This document shows positions 1 to 9,431 of a stretch of DNA of 64,000 bases, piece after piece. A program made the translations under genes and the position numbers. Source of the stretch: Shewanella saliphila (GTDB taxonomy: Bacteria; Pseudomonadota; Gammaproteobacteria; Enterobacterales; Shewanellaceae); contig NZ_BMQV01000019.1 in the NCBI RefSeq assembly GCF_014648295.1, positions 1 to 64,000 of the forward strand, in the 5' to 3' direction. Below the pieces are notes generated by a model. That model had not been told where the DNA came from. It searched no databases and saw only the letters and a list, made by a program, of their open reading frames with translations. The first letter of the stretch is position 1, and each line of letters starts with the position of its first letter.

Positions 1-117
1 TCCTTCAGACCCTGCCGTTGGCCAGCAACGCCCTTGCCATTCGGATTATCTTCCCCTCAGTCGGGGTGATTCAGGTTTCTTTCAACCTGACGGGTTTGCC
101 AGCTTCGCTGGGCAAAC
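1..117 (-). mobile_element. 5' end of a group II intron (class C-like), cut by window edge
   Basis: Read on the minus strand from 117, the sequence begins GTTTGCCCAGC and directly follows the T-tract of the fdx terminator. Further in it carries GGCAAGGGCG and GGGTCTGAAGGA, spaced much as in domain I of bacterial IIC introns; from memory the Oceanobacillus iheyensis intron has GUGUGCCCGGC, GCAAGGGUG and AUCUGAAGGAAGC at matching places. Several short hairpins are visible, for example TCAGGTT/AACCTGA. IIC introns are known to insert just 3' of intrinsic terminators, and this position fits. The first bases GTTTG differ from the usual GUGYG at one position. The reverse-transcriptase ORF and 3' end would lie outside the window. 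This is recognition by memory, not by a covariance search. Confidence 0.68.
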
Positions 118-151
118 AAAAAAGGGTAATGACATTATCATTACCCTTTTT
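118..151 (-). terminator. intrinsic terminator of the isc operon
   Basis: A stem with arms AAAAAGGGTAATGA and TCATTACCCTTTTT and a five-base loop lies 18 bp beyond the fdx stop codon. On the minus strand it is followed by a run of six T. The T-run abuts the proposed group II intron. Confidence 0.9.
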
Positions 152-168
152 ACTATCCAATACGTTGT

Positions 169-504
169 TTAGCCTTCGCTAACCATGTTAATGGTGTATT
201 TAGGAATATCAATCACCATATCGCAGTCAACCACTTTAGCTTGGCAAGACAAGCGGCTTTCAGGCTCTAAACCCCATGCTTTATCTAGCATGTCATCTTC
301 AAGCTCATCACTTTCTTCTAGTTGGTCAAAGCCTTCACGCACAACCACATGACATGTAGTGCAAGCACATGACTTCTCACAAGCGTGTTCGATGTGAATA
401 CCGTTACGCAGTGCAACATCTAAAATGGTTTCACCAATTTCTGCTTCAAGTACTGCGCCGTCAGGACAAAGCTCTTGATGGGGTAAAAATACTAACTGTG
501 GCAT
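169..504 (-). CDS. fdx: ISC-type [2Fe-2S] ferredoxin
   Basis: Adrenodoxin-type ferredoxin that supplies electrons to Fe-S cluster assembly on IscU. The 111-residue length equals E. coli Fdx, and the sequence matches it closely along its whole length (start MPQLVFLPHQELCPDG). Cluster ligands are Cys42, Cys48, Cys51 (in CEKSCACTTC) and Cys87. It is the last gene of the operon, 8 bp after hscA. No iscX follows within the window: the operon ends at a terminator and then the intron-like sequence. Assignment is essentially certain. Confidence 0.97.
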   Translation of the reverse strand: MPQLVFLPHQELCPDGAVLEAEIGETILDVALRNGIHIEHACEKSCACTTCHVVVREGFDQLEESDELEDDMLDKAWGLEPESRLSCQAKVVDCDMVIDIPKYTINMVSEG

Positions 505-512
505 TATTTCAC

Positions 513-2372
513 CTATATGTTTTCGACCGACTGCCCTTTTAGCGCCGATCTAATAGAATTATCCATGCGTCGTGACGCAAAATCTTGAGTTTGTTCATCT
601 AAATTAGCAATGGCTTTCTCGATTGCATCAACATCATCTTGTTGTGCTGTTGCTGCTAGCTCAGCAATGGCAGAAGCTAATTGCTGACGCTCTTGCTCTT
701 CGAGTAAATCACCGTCTTTAGCCAGTGCAGCATTGAGCGACTCAATAACACGTGCGGCTTCGACTTTTTGCTCAGCCAGCATACGACGAGTGATGTCGTC
801 TTTTGCGTGCTTCATTGAATCTTTAAGCATGGTGGCAATTTCAGTGTCAGACAAACCAAATGAGGGTTTAACCTGAATGGTGGTTTTCACCTCGGTTGAT
901 TTTTCCATCGCGGTAACACTTAACAGGCCATCGGCATCGACTTGAAACGTCACACGAATATGCGCAGCACCCGCAGCTAACGGTGGAATACCGTAAAGCG
1001 TAAACCGGGCCAATGAACGGCAATCTTCAACCAGTTCACGCTCACCTTGTACCACATGGAATGCCATCGCAGTTTGACCGTCTTTAAACGTAGTAAACTC
1101 TTGCGCACGGGCAACCGGGATTGTGGTATTACGGGTTACGACTTTTTCAACCAGTCCGCCCATGGTTTCTACACCAAGCGATAATGGAATGACATCTAAC
1201 AATAACAAGTCTGATTCAGGTTTATTACCCACCAAAATATCAGCTTGAATTGCAGCGCCAATCGCCACGACGCGATCAGGGTCAATGGAGGTCAGAGGGG
1301 CTTTTTTAAAGAAGGCTTCGACTTGCTCGCGCACTAACGGTACACGCGTTGAACCACCCACCATGACGGTTTCAATGACTTCATCAACACTCACGCCAGC
1401 ATCACGTAAAGTACGGCGGCAACTGCTAATGGTCTTTTTAACTAATGCGCTAATCAGTTCATTAAATAACGATTTATCAACTGAAGTCGTTAATGTTTGA
1501 TTATCAATCACCACACTAGCATCAGTGCTGTCATTTTCTGTTAGGGCTTCTTTAACACGACGTGCTTCAATTAATAACTGACGCGCCAACTGATTGTTGG
1601 GCTCAGTGATATTCCACACTTGTTGTAAATGGCTCACTAATAGATGATCAAAATCATCGCCGCCCAATGCAGAATCACCGCCAGTGGCCAATACTTCAAA
1701 GACACCACGATTTAAACGCAGTACTGAGATATCAAAGGTACCACCACCTAAATCATAAATCGCAATCACGCCTTCTTGCTTAGAATCTAATCCGTAAGCA
1801 ATCGCAGCAGCTGTTGGCTCATTGAGTAAACGCAGTACCTTGACGCCGAGTAATTCAGCCGCATCTTTTGTGCCTTGACGTTGAGCATCATCAAAATAGG
1901 CCGGCACGGTAATCACAATACCTTGCAGCTCGCCGCCTAACGTTGTTTCTGCTCGAGCAATTAACGGCTTGAGAATTTCTGCTGACACTTGTACAGGGTT
2001 AACCTGGCCCATTGGTGTGCTAAATACAGGTAAACCGTTTTCACTTGCGTGTAATGCATAAGGTAATTTATGAACGCCCGATTGCACATCAGCCAAGCTT
2101 CGGCCCATAAAACGTTTAACCGATACAATAGTGTTTTGTGGATCTAACGCTGATTTTGCTTGGGCTTCATAACCCACTTGCACAGCTTCTTCACCATAAT
2201 GCACTACCGACGGTAATGAATGACGGCCATCGTCATCTTCTAGGGTCGATGCAAGTCCGCTTCTCACTGTGGCCACAAGTGAATTAGTGGTGCCAAGATC
2301 GATCCCCACAGCCAAACGATGTTGGTGCGGTGCGGCGCTTTGGCCAGGTTCTGCAATTTGCAACAGTGCCAT
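513..2372 (-). CDS. hscA: Hsp70-type chaperone HscA for Fe-S assembly
   Basis: Specialised DnaK-family ATPase that, with HscB, releases the cluster from IscU for transfer to apo-proteins. The start at [10 protein letters not shown] matches E. coli HscA and gives 619 residues; an upstream in-frame ATG at 2405 would add 11 non-conserved residues. GGAA lies 5 bp before the chosen ATG. The nucleotide-binding domain shows the GIDLGTTNS phosphate loop and [10 protein letters not shown], and the second half carries the substrate-binding domain and helical lid. It sits between hscB and fdx as in the canonical isc order. Confidence 0.96.
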   Translation of the reverse strand: MALLQIAEPGQSAAPHQHRLAVGIDLGTTNSLVATVRSGLASTLEDDDGRHSLPSVVHYGEEAVQVGYEAQAKSALDPQNTIVSVKRFMGRSLADVQSGVHKLPYALHASENGLPVFSTPMGQVNPVQVSAEILKPLIARAETTLGGELQGIVITVPAYFDDAQRQGTKDAAELLGVKVLRLLNEPTAAAIAYGLDSKQEGVIAIYDLGGGTFDISVLRLNRGVFEVLATGGDSALGGDDFDHLLVSHLQQVWNITEPNNQLARQLLIEARRVKEALTENDSTDASVVIDNQTLTTSVDKSLFNELISALVKKTISSCRRTLRDAGVSVDEVIETVMVGGSTRVPLVREQVEAFFKKAPLTSIDPDRVVAIGAAIQADILVGNKPESDLLLLDVIPLSLGVETMGGLVEKVVTRNTTIPVARAQEFTTFKDGQTAMAFHVVQGERELVEDCRSLARFTLYGIPPLAAGAAHIRVTFQVDADGLLSVTAMEKSTEVKTTIQVKPSFGLSDTEIATMLKDSMKHAKDDITRRMLAEQKVEAARVIESLNAALAKDGDLLEEQERQQLASAIAELAATAQQDDVDAIEKAIANLDEQTQDFASRRMDNSIRSALKGQSVENI

Positions 2373-2436
2373 AGTGTTCCAACTTGTTGTGTTATTGACC
2401 AGCATTGCTAGTCATAAAATTTAATGTATGCCTTAC

Positions 2437-2961
2437 TTAGTCAAGCAAACTATCTTCAATGCGGCTTAACTCATCTTGCAATTTTGCCATAAACTTAAGC
2501 TTACGTATTTGATCTGCTGCTAATAATGCGTCAGTTTGATCGTTTGAGGCGAGTAACGTGGCTAATTGAACCGATAACGATGATTCAAATTCGCTGAAAG
2601 AGTCGTATAACTCGTCAATTAAGTCTTGTGGTTGCTGGCTATGCTGGATGTCTTCTAATGCTTCACGCCACTCCATTTGCTGCATTAAAAATGCACCATC
2701 TTTTAGGGTGGTGGTTTCATGGCTTAATTCAATGCCACGTAAACTCAACATGTGCTCAGCACGACGTAAGGGATTTTTAAGCGTTTGGTAGCCATCGTTA
2801 ATTTGCGCTGTACGTTGTACAGACAACATTTTTTGTTGTTCAGTATCGTTGGCAAATTTATCGGGATGTACCGCCCGTTGCAGCTCGCGGTAGCGCTCTG
2901 CAAGTAAGGCGGTGTCGATATCAAAGGCAGGTTCTAGATTAAACAGATCGAAATAATTCAT
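2437..2961 (-). CDS. hscB: J-domain co-chaperone HscB
   Basis: Co-chaperone that delivers IscU to HscA and stimulates its ATPase. The N-terminal J-domain has the diagnostic HPD tripeptide at residues 32-34 (in VHPDKFAND), followed by a C-terminal helical IscU-binding domain. The length of 174 residues is close to E. coli HscB (171). It lies between iscA and hscA in the isc operon, all on the minus strand with short gaps. Confidence 0.96.
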   Translation of the reverse strand: MNYFDLFNLEPAFDIDTALLAERYRELQRAVHPDKFANDTEQQKMLSVQRTAQINDGYQTLKNPLRRAEHMLSLRGIELSHETTTLKDGAFLMQQMEWREALEDIQHSQQPQDLIDELYDSFSEFESSLSVQLATLLASNDQTDALLAADQIRKLKFMAKLQDELSRIEDSLLD

Positions 2962-3009
2962 GGGCAGATATCATGCTTACTGTTTTCGATAAAACGGCTC
3001 AGGTAATGT

Positions 3010-3333
3010 TTAAACGGTAAAGCTTTCACCGCAACCACATTCGCCTTTTGCATTCGGGTTATTAAACTGAAAACCTTCATTTAGGCCTTCTTTGACAAAG
3101 TCGAGTTCAATACCTTGCAAATAAATAAAGCTTTTAGCATCGATGATGATATTAACACCATCGATGTTATAGACTTCATCATCGTCATTGAGTTCGTCAA
3201 CAAACTCAATAACGTATGCCATACCTGAACAACCTGATGTTCTCAATCCAAGGCGTAAACCTAAGCCTTTGCCGCGGTTAGCAAGAAACGATCTGACTCG
3301 GTCTGCTGCCGCTGGTGTCATTGAAATAGCCAT
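3010..3333 (-). CDS. iscA: A-type Fe-S carrier/scaffold IscA
   Basis: HesB/IscA-family protein that carries Fe-S clusters or iron to targets. It has 107 residues with the three invariant cysteines Cys35 (SGCSGMAY) and Cys99/Cys101 (GECGCGESF). It lies 20 bp downstream of iscU and upstream of hscB in the canonical order. No unusual features. Confidence 0.96.
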   Translation of the reverse strand: MAISMTPAAADRVRSFLANRGKGLGLRLGLRTSGCSGMAYVIEFVDELNDDDEVYNIDGVNIIIDAKSFIYLQGIELDFVKEGLNEGFQFNNPNAKGECGCGESFTV

Positions 3334-3353
3334 CTACACTCCAGGTCTAAGTC

Positions 3354-3737
3354 TTACTTAGCTTGCTTACTTTTATACTCTTCAATTGCTGCTTTAATGG
3401 CATCTTCAGCCAAAATTGAACAATGAATTTTAACCGGTGGCAATGCAAGTTCTTCAGCGATATCAGCGTTTTTGATTGTTGCTGCTTCGTCGACACTTTT
3501 GCCTTTAACCCATTCAGTAACCAGTGAGCTTGATGCAATCGCACTACCACAACCGTAGGTTTTGAATTTTGCATCTTCAATAATGCCATTAGCACCAATT
3601 TTAAGTTGCAGCTTCATTACGTCACCACAAGCTGGCGCACCAACCATACCGGTGACTACTGATGGATCGTTCTTATCAAATGAACCTACGTTACGTGGGT
3701 TTTCATAATGATCGATTACTTTTTCGCTATAAGCCAT
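3354..3737 (-). CDS. iscU: Fe-S cluster scaffold IscU
   Basis: Scaffold on which [2Fe-2S] clusters are built from IscS-derived sulfur. It has 127 residues. The cluster ligands are Cys37 (APACGD, with Asp39), Cys63 (YGCGSA) and Cys106 (IHCSILAED), and LPPVKIH is the conserved HscA-recognition peptide. It lies 32 bp after iscS. Confidence 0.97.
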   Translation of the reverse strand: MAYSEKVIDHYENPRNVGSFDKNDPSVVTGMVGAPACGDVMKLQLKIGANGIIEDAKFKTYGCGSAIASSSLVTEWVKGKSVDEAATIKNADIAEELALPPVKIHCSILAEDAIKAAIEEYKSKQAK

Positions 3738-3769
3738 GATATTGCTCCTAAATCTTTGTCGTTAAACGA

Positions 3770-4984
3770 TTAATGATGTGCCCATTGAACCTGGTTCAAA
3801 TCGATACCATCTTTGAACATCTCCCAAAGAGGAGACATTTCACGTAACTTATCAATAGATTCAGTTATCGTTTTAATAGCATGTTCAATTTCTTCATCGG
3901 TAGTAAAACGACCGATAGAAAAACGAATTGAGCTGTGAGCCATTTCATCGTTTAAACCTAAAGCACGTAAAACGTAGCTTGGTTCTAAACTGGCTGAGGT
4001 ACAGGCTGAACCTGAAGAAACGGCTAAGTCTTTCAGTGCCATCATTAGCGATTCGCCTTCAACAAAGTTGAAGCTTACGTTAAAGATGCCGCTGTAGCGC
4101 TGTTCCATATCACCATTGATATAGGTTTCTTCAATATCTTTGATGCCATTCCATAATTTGTCACGTAAACGAGTGATGCGTGCACCGTCTTCAGCCATGT
4201 CTTGCTTGGCAATGGCCGCAGCTTCGCCCAGACCAACAATTTGGTGAGTCGCGAGAGTACCACTGCGCATACCACGCTCGTGTCCACCACCGTGCATTTG
4301 AGATTCAAGACGAATACGTGGCTTACGACGAACATATAATGCGCCGATACCTTTAGGGCCATACATCTTATGACCAGAAATCGAAATTAAATCTACTTTA
4401 GTGGTTTGCACATCAATCGGTAATTTACCTGCGCTTTGCGCAGCATCCATGTGGAAGAAAATACCTTTTGAACGACATAACTCACCGATAGCATCGATGT
4501 CATGTACTACGCCAATTTCGTTGTTAACATGCATGATGCTAACTAAAATGGTGTCATCACGCATGGCCGCTTCTAAACGATCCATTGGGATGATGCCATT
4601 GGCTTCTGGCTCAAGGTAAGTGACTTCGTAACCTTCACGCTCTAACTGACGGCAAGTATCTAACGTTGCTTTATGTTCAGTTTTACTGGTGATGATGTGC
4701 TTGCCCTTTTTATTGTAAAAATGAGCAATACCTTTAATAGCGAGGTTACTAGATTCTGTCGCACCAGAAGTGAAAACGATTTCGCGGTGGTCTGCATTAA
4801 TCAAGTCAGCAACTTGATTACGGGCAATATCAACTGCCTCTTCAGCTTGCCAACCATAACGATGTGAACGCGATGCTGGATTACCAAACACGCCGTCCAT
4901 TGTCATGTGTTGCACCATTTTTTCTGCGACACGCGGATCTACAGGGGTTGTTGCGGCATAATCTAAATAGATAGGAAGCTTCAT
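3770..4984 (-). CDS. iscS: cysteine desulfurase IscS
   Basis: PLP-dependent enzyme that removes sulfur from cysteine and passes it as persulfide to IscU and to tRNA-thiolation enzymes. The 404-residue length equals E. coli Isc[11 protein letters not shown] carries the PLP-binding lysine, and [14 protein letters not shown] carries the mobile catalytic cysteine near residue 328. It is the second gene of the operon, about 80 bp after iscR. The cysE and cysK products encoded in this window make its substrate. Confidence 0.97.
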   Translation of the reverse strand: MKLPIYLDYAATTPVDPRVAEKMVQHMTMDGVFGNPASRSHRYGWQAEEAVDIARNQVADLINADHREIVFTSGATESSNLAIKGIAHFYNKKGKHIITSKTEHKATLDTCRQLEREGYEVTYLEPEANGIIPMDRLEAAMRDDTILVSIMHVNNEIGVVHDIDAIGELCRSKGIFFHMDAAQSAGKLPIDVQTTKVDLISISGHKMYGPKGIGALYVRRKPRIRLESQMHGGGHERGMRSGTLATHQIVGLGEAAAIAKQDMAEDGARITRLRDKLWNGIKDIEETYINGDMEQRYSGIFNVSFNFVEGESLMMALKDLAVSSGSACTSASLEPSYVLRALGLNDEMAHSSIRFSIGRFTTDEEIEHAIKTITESIDKLREMSPLWEMFKDGIDLNQVQWAHH

Positions 4985-5066
4985 AACACACTCCGTACTT
5001 AGCAGTCTCAGATGAGGCTACATACAACGTACAAATAATAATTATTTATCAATCAACATAGTTGAG

Positions 5067-5528
5067 TTACAAACTCACTCTATGTTCCTTTTGCATTTCG
5101 TCTTGCTTTAACGAGATAAATTGAACATCGCGTTTTTGCATTAAGCCTGCAAGCGAAATACCATCTAAAAACTCAGAAATTTGTTTACTTAAGTCGCCCC
5201 ATAACGAATGGGTTAGGCAACGAGTGCCACTTTGGCAGTTACCTTGTCCTTGACAGCGAGTAGCATCGACTGATTCATCAACGGCATGCACGACCATACC
5301 AACTGAAATATCAACGGCTTCTAAACCTAAACGATAACCACCACCGGGTCCACGAACACTCGACACTAGACCATGTTTACGTAACTTTGCGAAGAGTTGT
5401 TCAAGATAAGACAAAGAAATACCTTGTCTCTCAGAAATATCGGCTAAGGGCACTGGGCCTGCAGCTGAGTGAATAGCAACATCTAACATAGCTGTCACTG
5501 CATAGCGACCTTTTGATGTAAGTTTCAT
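5067..5528 (-). CDS. iscR: Rrf2-family Fe-S regulator IscR
   Basis: [2Fe-2S]-sensing repressor of the isc operon. The start at [16 protein letters not shown] is chosen by similarity to IscR and gives 153 residues; the frame is open for 20 more codons upstream, but those lie within the promoter. The N-terminal winged helix is followed by cluster ligands Cys92, Cys98 and Cys104, with His107 nearby ([17 protein letters not shown]). Two type 1 IscR-like operators immediately upstream indicate autoregulation, as in E. coli. Confidence 0.95.
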   Translation of the reverse strand: MKLTSKGRYAVTAMLDVAIHSAAGPVPLADISERQGISLSYLEQLFAKLRKHGLVSSVRGPGGGYRLGLEAVDISVGMVVHAVDESVDATRCQGQGNCQSGTRCLTHSLWGDLSKQISEFLDGISLAGLMQKRDVQFISLKQDEMQKEHRVSL

Positions 5529-5564
5529 AACTTGTACTGCTCCCAAAAAGTATGCAGTAATTTC

Positions 5565-5617
5565 ATCATACCCGAGTAATTTAGTCAAGTATTAATCCGA
5601 CTAAATAACTCAGGTAT
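5565..5617 (-). promoter_or_regulatory. isc promoter with two tandem IscR type 1 operators
   Basis: Two abutting 25-bp elements (5568-5592 and 5593-5617) match the type 1 IscR consensus. On the minus strand the first reads ATACTTGACTAAATT then ACTCGGGTAT, and the second ATACCTGAGTTATTT then AGTCGGATTA. Both have the ATAnYYGA start and a 25-bp period. TTGACT and TATGAT-like hexamers are embedded, but their spacing of 12 bp is not standard, so the exact -35/-10 pair is uncertain. The site lies 40-90 bp upstream of iscR. Confidence 0.85.
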
Positions 5618-5691
5618 TAAGGTATTTGATATAACAAAAAGGTATCGGTTTTCGCCGGGCTATTTAACCTTTTTATCCGCTAAGATTCAAT

Positions 5692-5730
5692 GCCGATAAG
5701 GTAATTAATCGCATTATCGGCTATTTTTTT
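5692..5730 (+). terminator. orphan plus-strand terminator-like hairpin
   Basis: GCCGATAA (5692-5699) pairs with TTATCGGC (5714-5721) and is followed by TATTTTTTT on the plus strand. No plus-strand gene precedes it. It lies between the cysE stop and the iscR promoter, both minus strand. On the minus strand the hairpin is not followed by a T-run. It could end an unannotated short plus-strand transcript from the iscR promoter region. Confidence 0.4.
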
Positions 5731-5759
5731 GACCTGTATCTACAATGACTTAGTTATGG

Positions 5760-6581
5760 TTAAATACTTGGATCAAACTTATCGATATCTTGCTTACGAT
5801 TACTGGCTGCATTTCGCTCTGCTTCATCGAAGGCATCAACGGTTAATTCTGGTAACTTTTTAGTACACACCTCACCGCCCATTTGTTGAATGGACTGGCA
5901 TACCTCTTGAAGTTTAGAATCCATTAAATGCATATGATCAAGCATTTGGCCTATGGCATTTGCCACCGGATCAGGATTATCAGGCGACACAGCGTAAGCA
6001 TCAAAGCCATACTTTTTGGCCATTTCTGTGCGGCGCTCAGTTTTTTCTTTTGACTGGTTAGTGGGTGATGCAACCACTCGGCCAGGGATCCCCACCACAG
6101 TGTGATCGCTTGCCACATCTTTTACGACTACCGAATTTGAACCAACCCGCGCACCATCGTGCATCGTAATGGGGCCTAATACTTTTGCACCCGCGCCAAT
6201 CACCACGTTATTACCTAACGTTGGATGACGTTTACCTGCTTGCCAGGTCGTTCCACCTAAAGTCACACTGTGATAAAGCGTACAATCATCACCAATCTCA
6301 GCGGTTTCACCTATTACTACGCCCATGCCGTGATCGATAAAGAAGCGTCGACCTATTGTTGCCCCAGGATGAATCTCAACCCCAGTTAACCAACGTGAAA
6401 ACGTCGATAAACAGCGCGCAGTAAAATGCCATTTTGCTAACCACAATTTGTGGCTCACTCTATGTATCCAAATGGCATGCATACCCGGATAGTTAAATAA
6501 AATCTCGAGGGTACTGTTTGCAGCAGGATCACGATGGTAAATCGACTCGATGTCTTCTTTCATTCTAGCAATGACGGCCAT
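5760..6581 (-). CDS. cysE: serine O-acetyltransferase
   Basis: Acetylates serine with acetyl-CoA to O-acetylserine, the first step of cysteine synthesis; cysK at 60.7 kb completes it. It has 273 residues. The N-terminal helical region ([26 protein letters not shown]) is followed by a left-handed beta-helix of hexapeptide repeats with [13 protein letters not shown] and HSVTLGGT, typical of the family. AGGAA precedes the ATG at 6581, supporting this start over the internal ATG six codons on. It starts 17 bp after trmJ, so the two are probably cotranscribed. A charged C-terminal extension follows the catalytic core. Confidence 0.94.
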   Translation of the reverse strand: MAVIARMKEDIESIYHRDPAANSTLEILFNYPGMHAIWIHRVSHKLWLAKWHFTARCLSTFSRWLTGVEIHPGATIGRRFFIDHGMGVVIGETAEIGDDCTLYHSVTLGGTTWQAGKRHPTLGNNVVIGAGAKVLGPITMHDGARVGSNSVVVKDVASDHTVVGIPGRVVASPTNQSKEKTERRTEMAKKYGFDAYAVSPDNPDPVANAIGQMLDHMHLMDSKLQEVCQSIQQMGGEVCTKKLPELTVDAFDEAERNAASNRKQDIDKFDPSI

Positions 6582-6598
6582 GGGGTGTTCCTTATGGA

Positions 6599-7321
6599 TT
6601 AGTCTTGTTTGTCCATTTTCTTATCAACAGAACTCAAAATACCACGAAGAATATTCATTTCAGGCGCTTCAATTCGCGCACGAGTGAATAAACGACGCAG
6701 TTTAGTCATCACTTGACCAGGATGATTTTTTATCACAAAACCCGTTTTCGATAAGGTTGACTCTAAATGCACAAAAAATCTATCAAGCTCAACTGTCAAC
6801 GGATACTCTTCAGCTTCTGCTGGCGCTTCTGTCTGGGCTAAATGCGCCACACGCGTTTCATAACAGATAATCTGTACCGCTTGCGCTAAGTTGAGTGAAC
6901 TGTATTCAGGGTTAGCAGGTATCGCCACATGATATGTGCATTGCTGAAGTTCTTCATTGCTTAACCCATGGTTTTCACGGCCAAATACAATCGCAACGGG
7001 ACCATTCAAACACTCTTGGGTCAGCTTTTGCCCTGCTTGACGCGGGTCGAGCATTGGCCAATCCAAAGTACGGCTACGCGCACTAGTGGCAATCACTAAA
7101 CTGCAATCTGCAATGGCATCTTGTAATGAGTCAACTCTAGTGAGATTTTTTAAAATATCTGACGCACCAGCAGCAAGAGCAATTGATTGGCCATCTGGCT
7201 CAACTCGAGGCTCAGCAAGGTATAAGTTTGATAAGCCCATGGTTTTCATCGCTCTTGCAGTAGAGCCAATATTGCCAGGATGAGACGTTCCAACTAAAAC
7301 AACACGAATATTACTGAGCAT
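6599..7321 (-). CDS. trmJ: tRNA (cytidine/uridine-2'-O-)-methyltransferase TrmJ
   Basis: SPOUT-class enzyme that methylates the 2'-OH of residue 32 in tRNA. The start [19 protein letters not shown] matches E. coli TrmJ, giving 240 residues; the frame extends 12 codons upstream but without conservation. Trefoil-knot motifs [15 protein letters not shown] and [16 protein letters not shown] are present. It is followed by cysE and then iscR; in E. coli trmJ also lies next to iscR. Confidence 0.94.
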   Translation of the reverse strand: MLSNIRVVLVGTSHPGNIGSTARAMKTMGLSNLYLAEPRVEPDGQSIALAAGASDILKNLTRVDSLQDAIADCSLVIATSARSRTLDWPMLDPRQAGQKLTQECLNGPVAIVFGRENHGLSNEELQQCTYHVAIPANPEYSSLNLAQAVQIICYETRVAHLAQTEAPAEAEEYPLTVELDRFFVHLESTLSKTGFVIKNHPGQVMTKLRRLFTRARIEAPEMNILRGILSSVDKKMDKQD

Positions 7322-7398
7322 GTACCACTTTCTTTCAACAAAAAATATTGCTCGCATATTAACACAGTCATTTTTATTACGTTATATGAAAATCTGCA

Positions 7399-7427
7399 TT
7401 TGATATAATTGTTAAATTGAGTATAAT
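7399..7427 (+). promoter_or_regulatory. sigma70-type promoter of suhB
   Basis: A perfect TATAAT at 7422-7427 is preceded at 17 bp by TTTGAT (7399-7404). It lies about 45 bp upstream of the suhB start, in the divergent trmJ-suhB gap. Confidence 0.65.
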
Positions 7428-7470
7428 GCGGGCGCTATTTTACTCGTTCTTTAACATCCAGGGGATTGCA

Positions 7471-8274
7471 ATGCATCCGATGCTGACTATTGCCACGCGC
7501 GCTGCACGCGCTGCGGGCCAAACTATTATGCGCGCCTATACTGAACTTGACCGTGTTGAGGTTAGTAGTAAAGGTATTAATGATTTTGTGACTAGTGTAG
7601 ACAAGGAAGCAGAAGCAACTATTACTTATCAAATTCGTAAATCTTACCCAGATCACACTATCGTGGGCGAAGAAGACGGTGAAAACCGTGGCGACAACAA
7701 AGATTACGTTTGGATAGTTGATCCTTTGGATGGCACCAACAACTTCGTTCGTGGTATTCCTCATTTTGCGGTTTCTATCGCAGTTCAATATAAAGGCAAA
7801 ATTGAAGTTGCCGTTATTTATGATCCTGTTCGTGAAGAATTGTTCTCTGCCGTTCGCGGTAAAGGCGCAAAGTTAAACGAATTCCGTTTACGTGTAACCA
7901 ATGTCAATGACCTAAGCAACACCATTATTGGTACTGGCTTCCCATTCAAGGCACGTCAACACACCGAAAGCTATATGGCTATTTTAGGTGAAGTCTTCCC
8001 ACAATGTGCTGATTTACGTCGTGCAGGTTCTGCTGCATTAGACCTTGCGTACGTTGCTGCTGGCCGTTTAGATGGTTTCTTTGAAATCGGCTTAAAGCCA
8101 TGGGACATCGCTGCAGGCGACTTAATTTGTCGTGAAGCTGGCGGTACCGTGACCGACTTTATGGGCGCTCACAATTATATGACTTCAGGTAACATTGTTG
8201 CCGGTAGCCCAAAAGTAACCACGCAGCTAGTGAAAACGATGCGTCCGTTACTGAACGATGGGTTAAAGCGTTAA
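7471..8274 (+). CDS. suhB: inositol-1-monophosphatase family protein SuhB
   Basis: Mg-dependent phosphatase of the IMPase family; in E. coli SuhB also acts in rRNA antitermination and ribosome assembly. The start MHPMLTIATRAARAAG matches SuhB and follows AGGGGAT, giving 267 residues; an upstream in-frame ATG lies within the promoter and is rejected. Metal-binding motifs are GEEDG (66-70), DPLDGTNNF (84-92) and WDIAAGDLI near residue 212. Divergent from trmJ and followed by a strong terminator, so probably monocistronic. Confidence 0.95.
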   Translation: MHPMLTIATRAARAAGQTIMRAYTELDRVEVSSKGINDFVTSVDKEAEATITYQIRKSYPDHTIVGEEDGENRGDNKDYVWIVDPLDGTNNFVRGIPHFAVSIAVQYKGKIEVAVIYDPVREELFSAVRGKGAKLNEFRLRVTNVNDLSNTIIGTGFPFKARQHTESYMAILGEVFPQCADLRRAGSAALDLAYVAAGRLDGFFEIGLKPWDIAAGDLICREAGGTVTDFMGAHNYMTSGNIVAGSPKVTTQLVKTMRPLLNDGLKR

Positions 8275-8303
8275 GCTAATACCTCAATACGACACGTATT
8301 CAT

Positions 8304-8342
8304 AAAACCGCTAATAGCAGCAATGCTATTAGCGGTTTTTTT
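8304..8342 (+). terminator. intrinsic terminator after suhB
   Basis: AAAACCGCTAATAGCA pairs with TGCTATTAGCGGTTTT around a GCAA loop and is followed by further T. It lies 30 bp after the suhB stop. Confidence 0.92.
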
Positions 8343-8434
8343 ATCTTTGAATTTGTTAAAGTTGAGCCTGATCACTGGGCAAATATTCAAAACTCGTTGA
8401 TAATACAGATTCATTTGCTCAAAGAATAACAACT

Positions 8435-8845
8435 ATGCCATTACATAAAGCGAAAGAGTTAAGCATCAAATCCTTAAAGAGCTTTGAACACCTAGTCTTG
8501 TTCATCATTGCTCTGGCCACCTTATTTGCCATTGGCGAAGAAATTCTCCACATGATTGACATTCGTACCGTTGAATTGGCAGATCTGTTATTGCTGTTTA
8601 TTTATCTCGAAGTCCTGGCCATGGTGGTTAACTATATTGAGTCAGGCAAGTTGCCCATCCGCATGCCACTGTACATTGCAATTGTGGCATTAGCGCGATA
8701 CCTGATTTTAGACATGAAGGGGATGGAAGACTGGCGCATATTGGCCATATCATTATCCACCATAGTATTGGCGTGTACTGTGATTGTGATCCGTTGGGGG
8801 CAAATCAAAATGCCTTACCCTAAAAACCAAGATTACGACAGTTAA
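8435..8845 (+). CDS. psiE: PsiE-family inner-membrane protein
   Basis: It has 136 residues, the same as E. coli PsiE, a phosphate-starvation-inducible membrane protein of unknown biochemical role. Four hydrophobic segments are visible (about 20-40, 50-70, 80-95 and 105-125), and the family-typical stretches FAIGEEILHM and ARYLILDMKG are present. It stands alone between suhB and the PilZ gene. No Pho box was recognised upstream, so phosphate control is not claimed. Confidence 0.82.
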   Translation: MPLHKAKELSIKSLKSFEHLVLFIIALATLFAIGEEILHMIDIRTVELADLLLLFIYLEVLAMVVNYIESGKLPIRMPLYIAIVALARYLILDMKGMEDWRILAISLSTIVLACTVIVIRWGQIKMPYPKNQDYDS

Positions 8846-9028
8846 CAGCTCAGTAGCGACATCGATAACAACGTCTAATCTGGTTTTTGAGTTTACTACA
8901 AGGATAGCTTAGCGCTTGCTTAACAAAGCATTTGTGCTAACAATATGGTTAAGATAAAACATTAAGCCATTTAACGTGGCAGACAATGATGCATTATTTC
9001 AGTGTTTTGATATTCAAGGAGCGACACT

Positions 9029-9331
9029 ATGGGCCAAGAGCCAACTGGATTTGATGAAAAACGCGGTTCACTTCGAGTCGATATGGAAGCTGAGCGAGTG
9101 CGTTTGGACTGGATAAACACCAAAGGTGAGTCTTGCCAAGATCATGGAATTTGTATCGATTTAGCCCGTAAAGGTATTTTGTTTGATTTTAAAGCCGCAT
9201 TTAAGCTCGGTGACTTAGTGGCGGTGACATTTAATGAGAATACCCCTAAGCAAAATACCATTAAAGGCCAAGTGTGCCGATGCACAGAATGTCATGCACA
9301 AAGTTACCATATTGCACTTCAATTAATTTAA
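9029..9331 (+). CDS. PilZ-domain protein
   Basis: Single-domain protein of 100 residues, probably a cyclic-di-GMP receptor. The N-terminal EKRGSLRV supplies the RxxxR c-di-GMP motif, and IDLARKG about 30 residues on corresponds to DxSxxG with Ser replaced by Ala. A good ribosome site (AAGGAG) precedes the ATG. No output domain is fused. It is followed at 100 bp by the ParA-like gene on the same strand; whether they share a function is inference. Confidence 0.82.
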   Translation: MGQEPTGFDEKRGSLRVDMEAERVRLDWINTKGESCQDHGICIDLARKGILFDFKAAFKLGDLVAVTFNENTPKQNTIKGQVCRCTECHAQSYHIALQLI

Positions 9332-9431
9332 ATCATTGAATATTTCATGCAGTCTTAGTGGGCTGCTCTATACTCAATAAATAACCAGCATCAACTATTT
9401 GCAGCGTTAGTTAAGCATAGAGGACCCAAAC

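Noticed and set aside
3347..3598. 83-codon frame overlapping iscU
   Set aside because: Same-strand, other-frame shadow of iscU with no conserved pattern.
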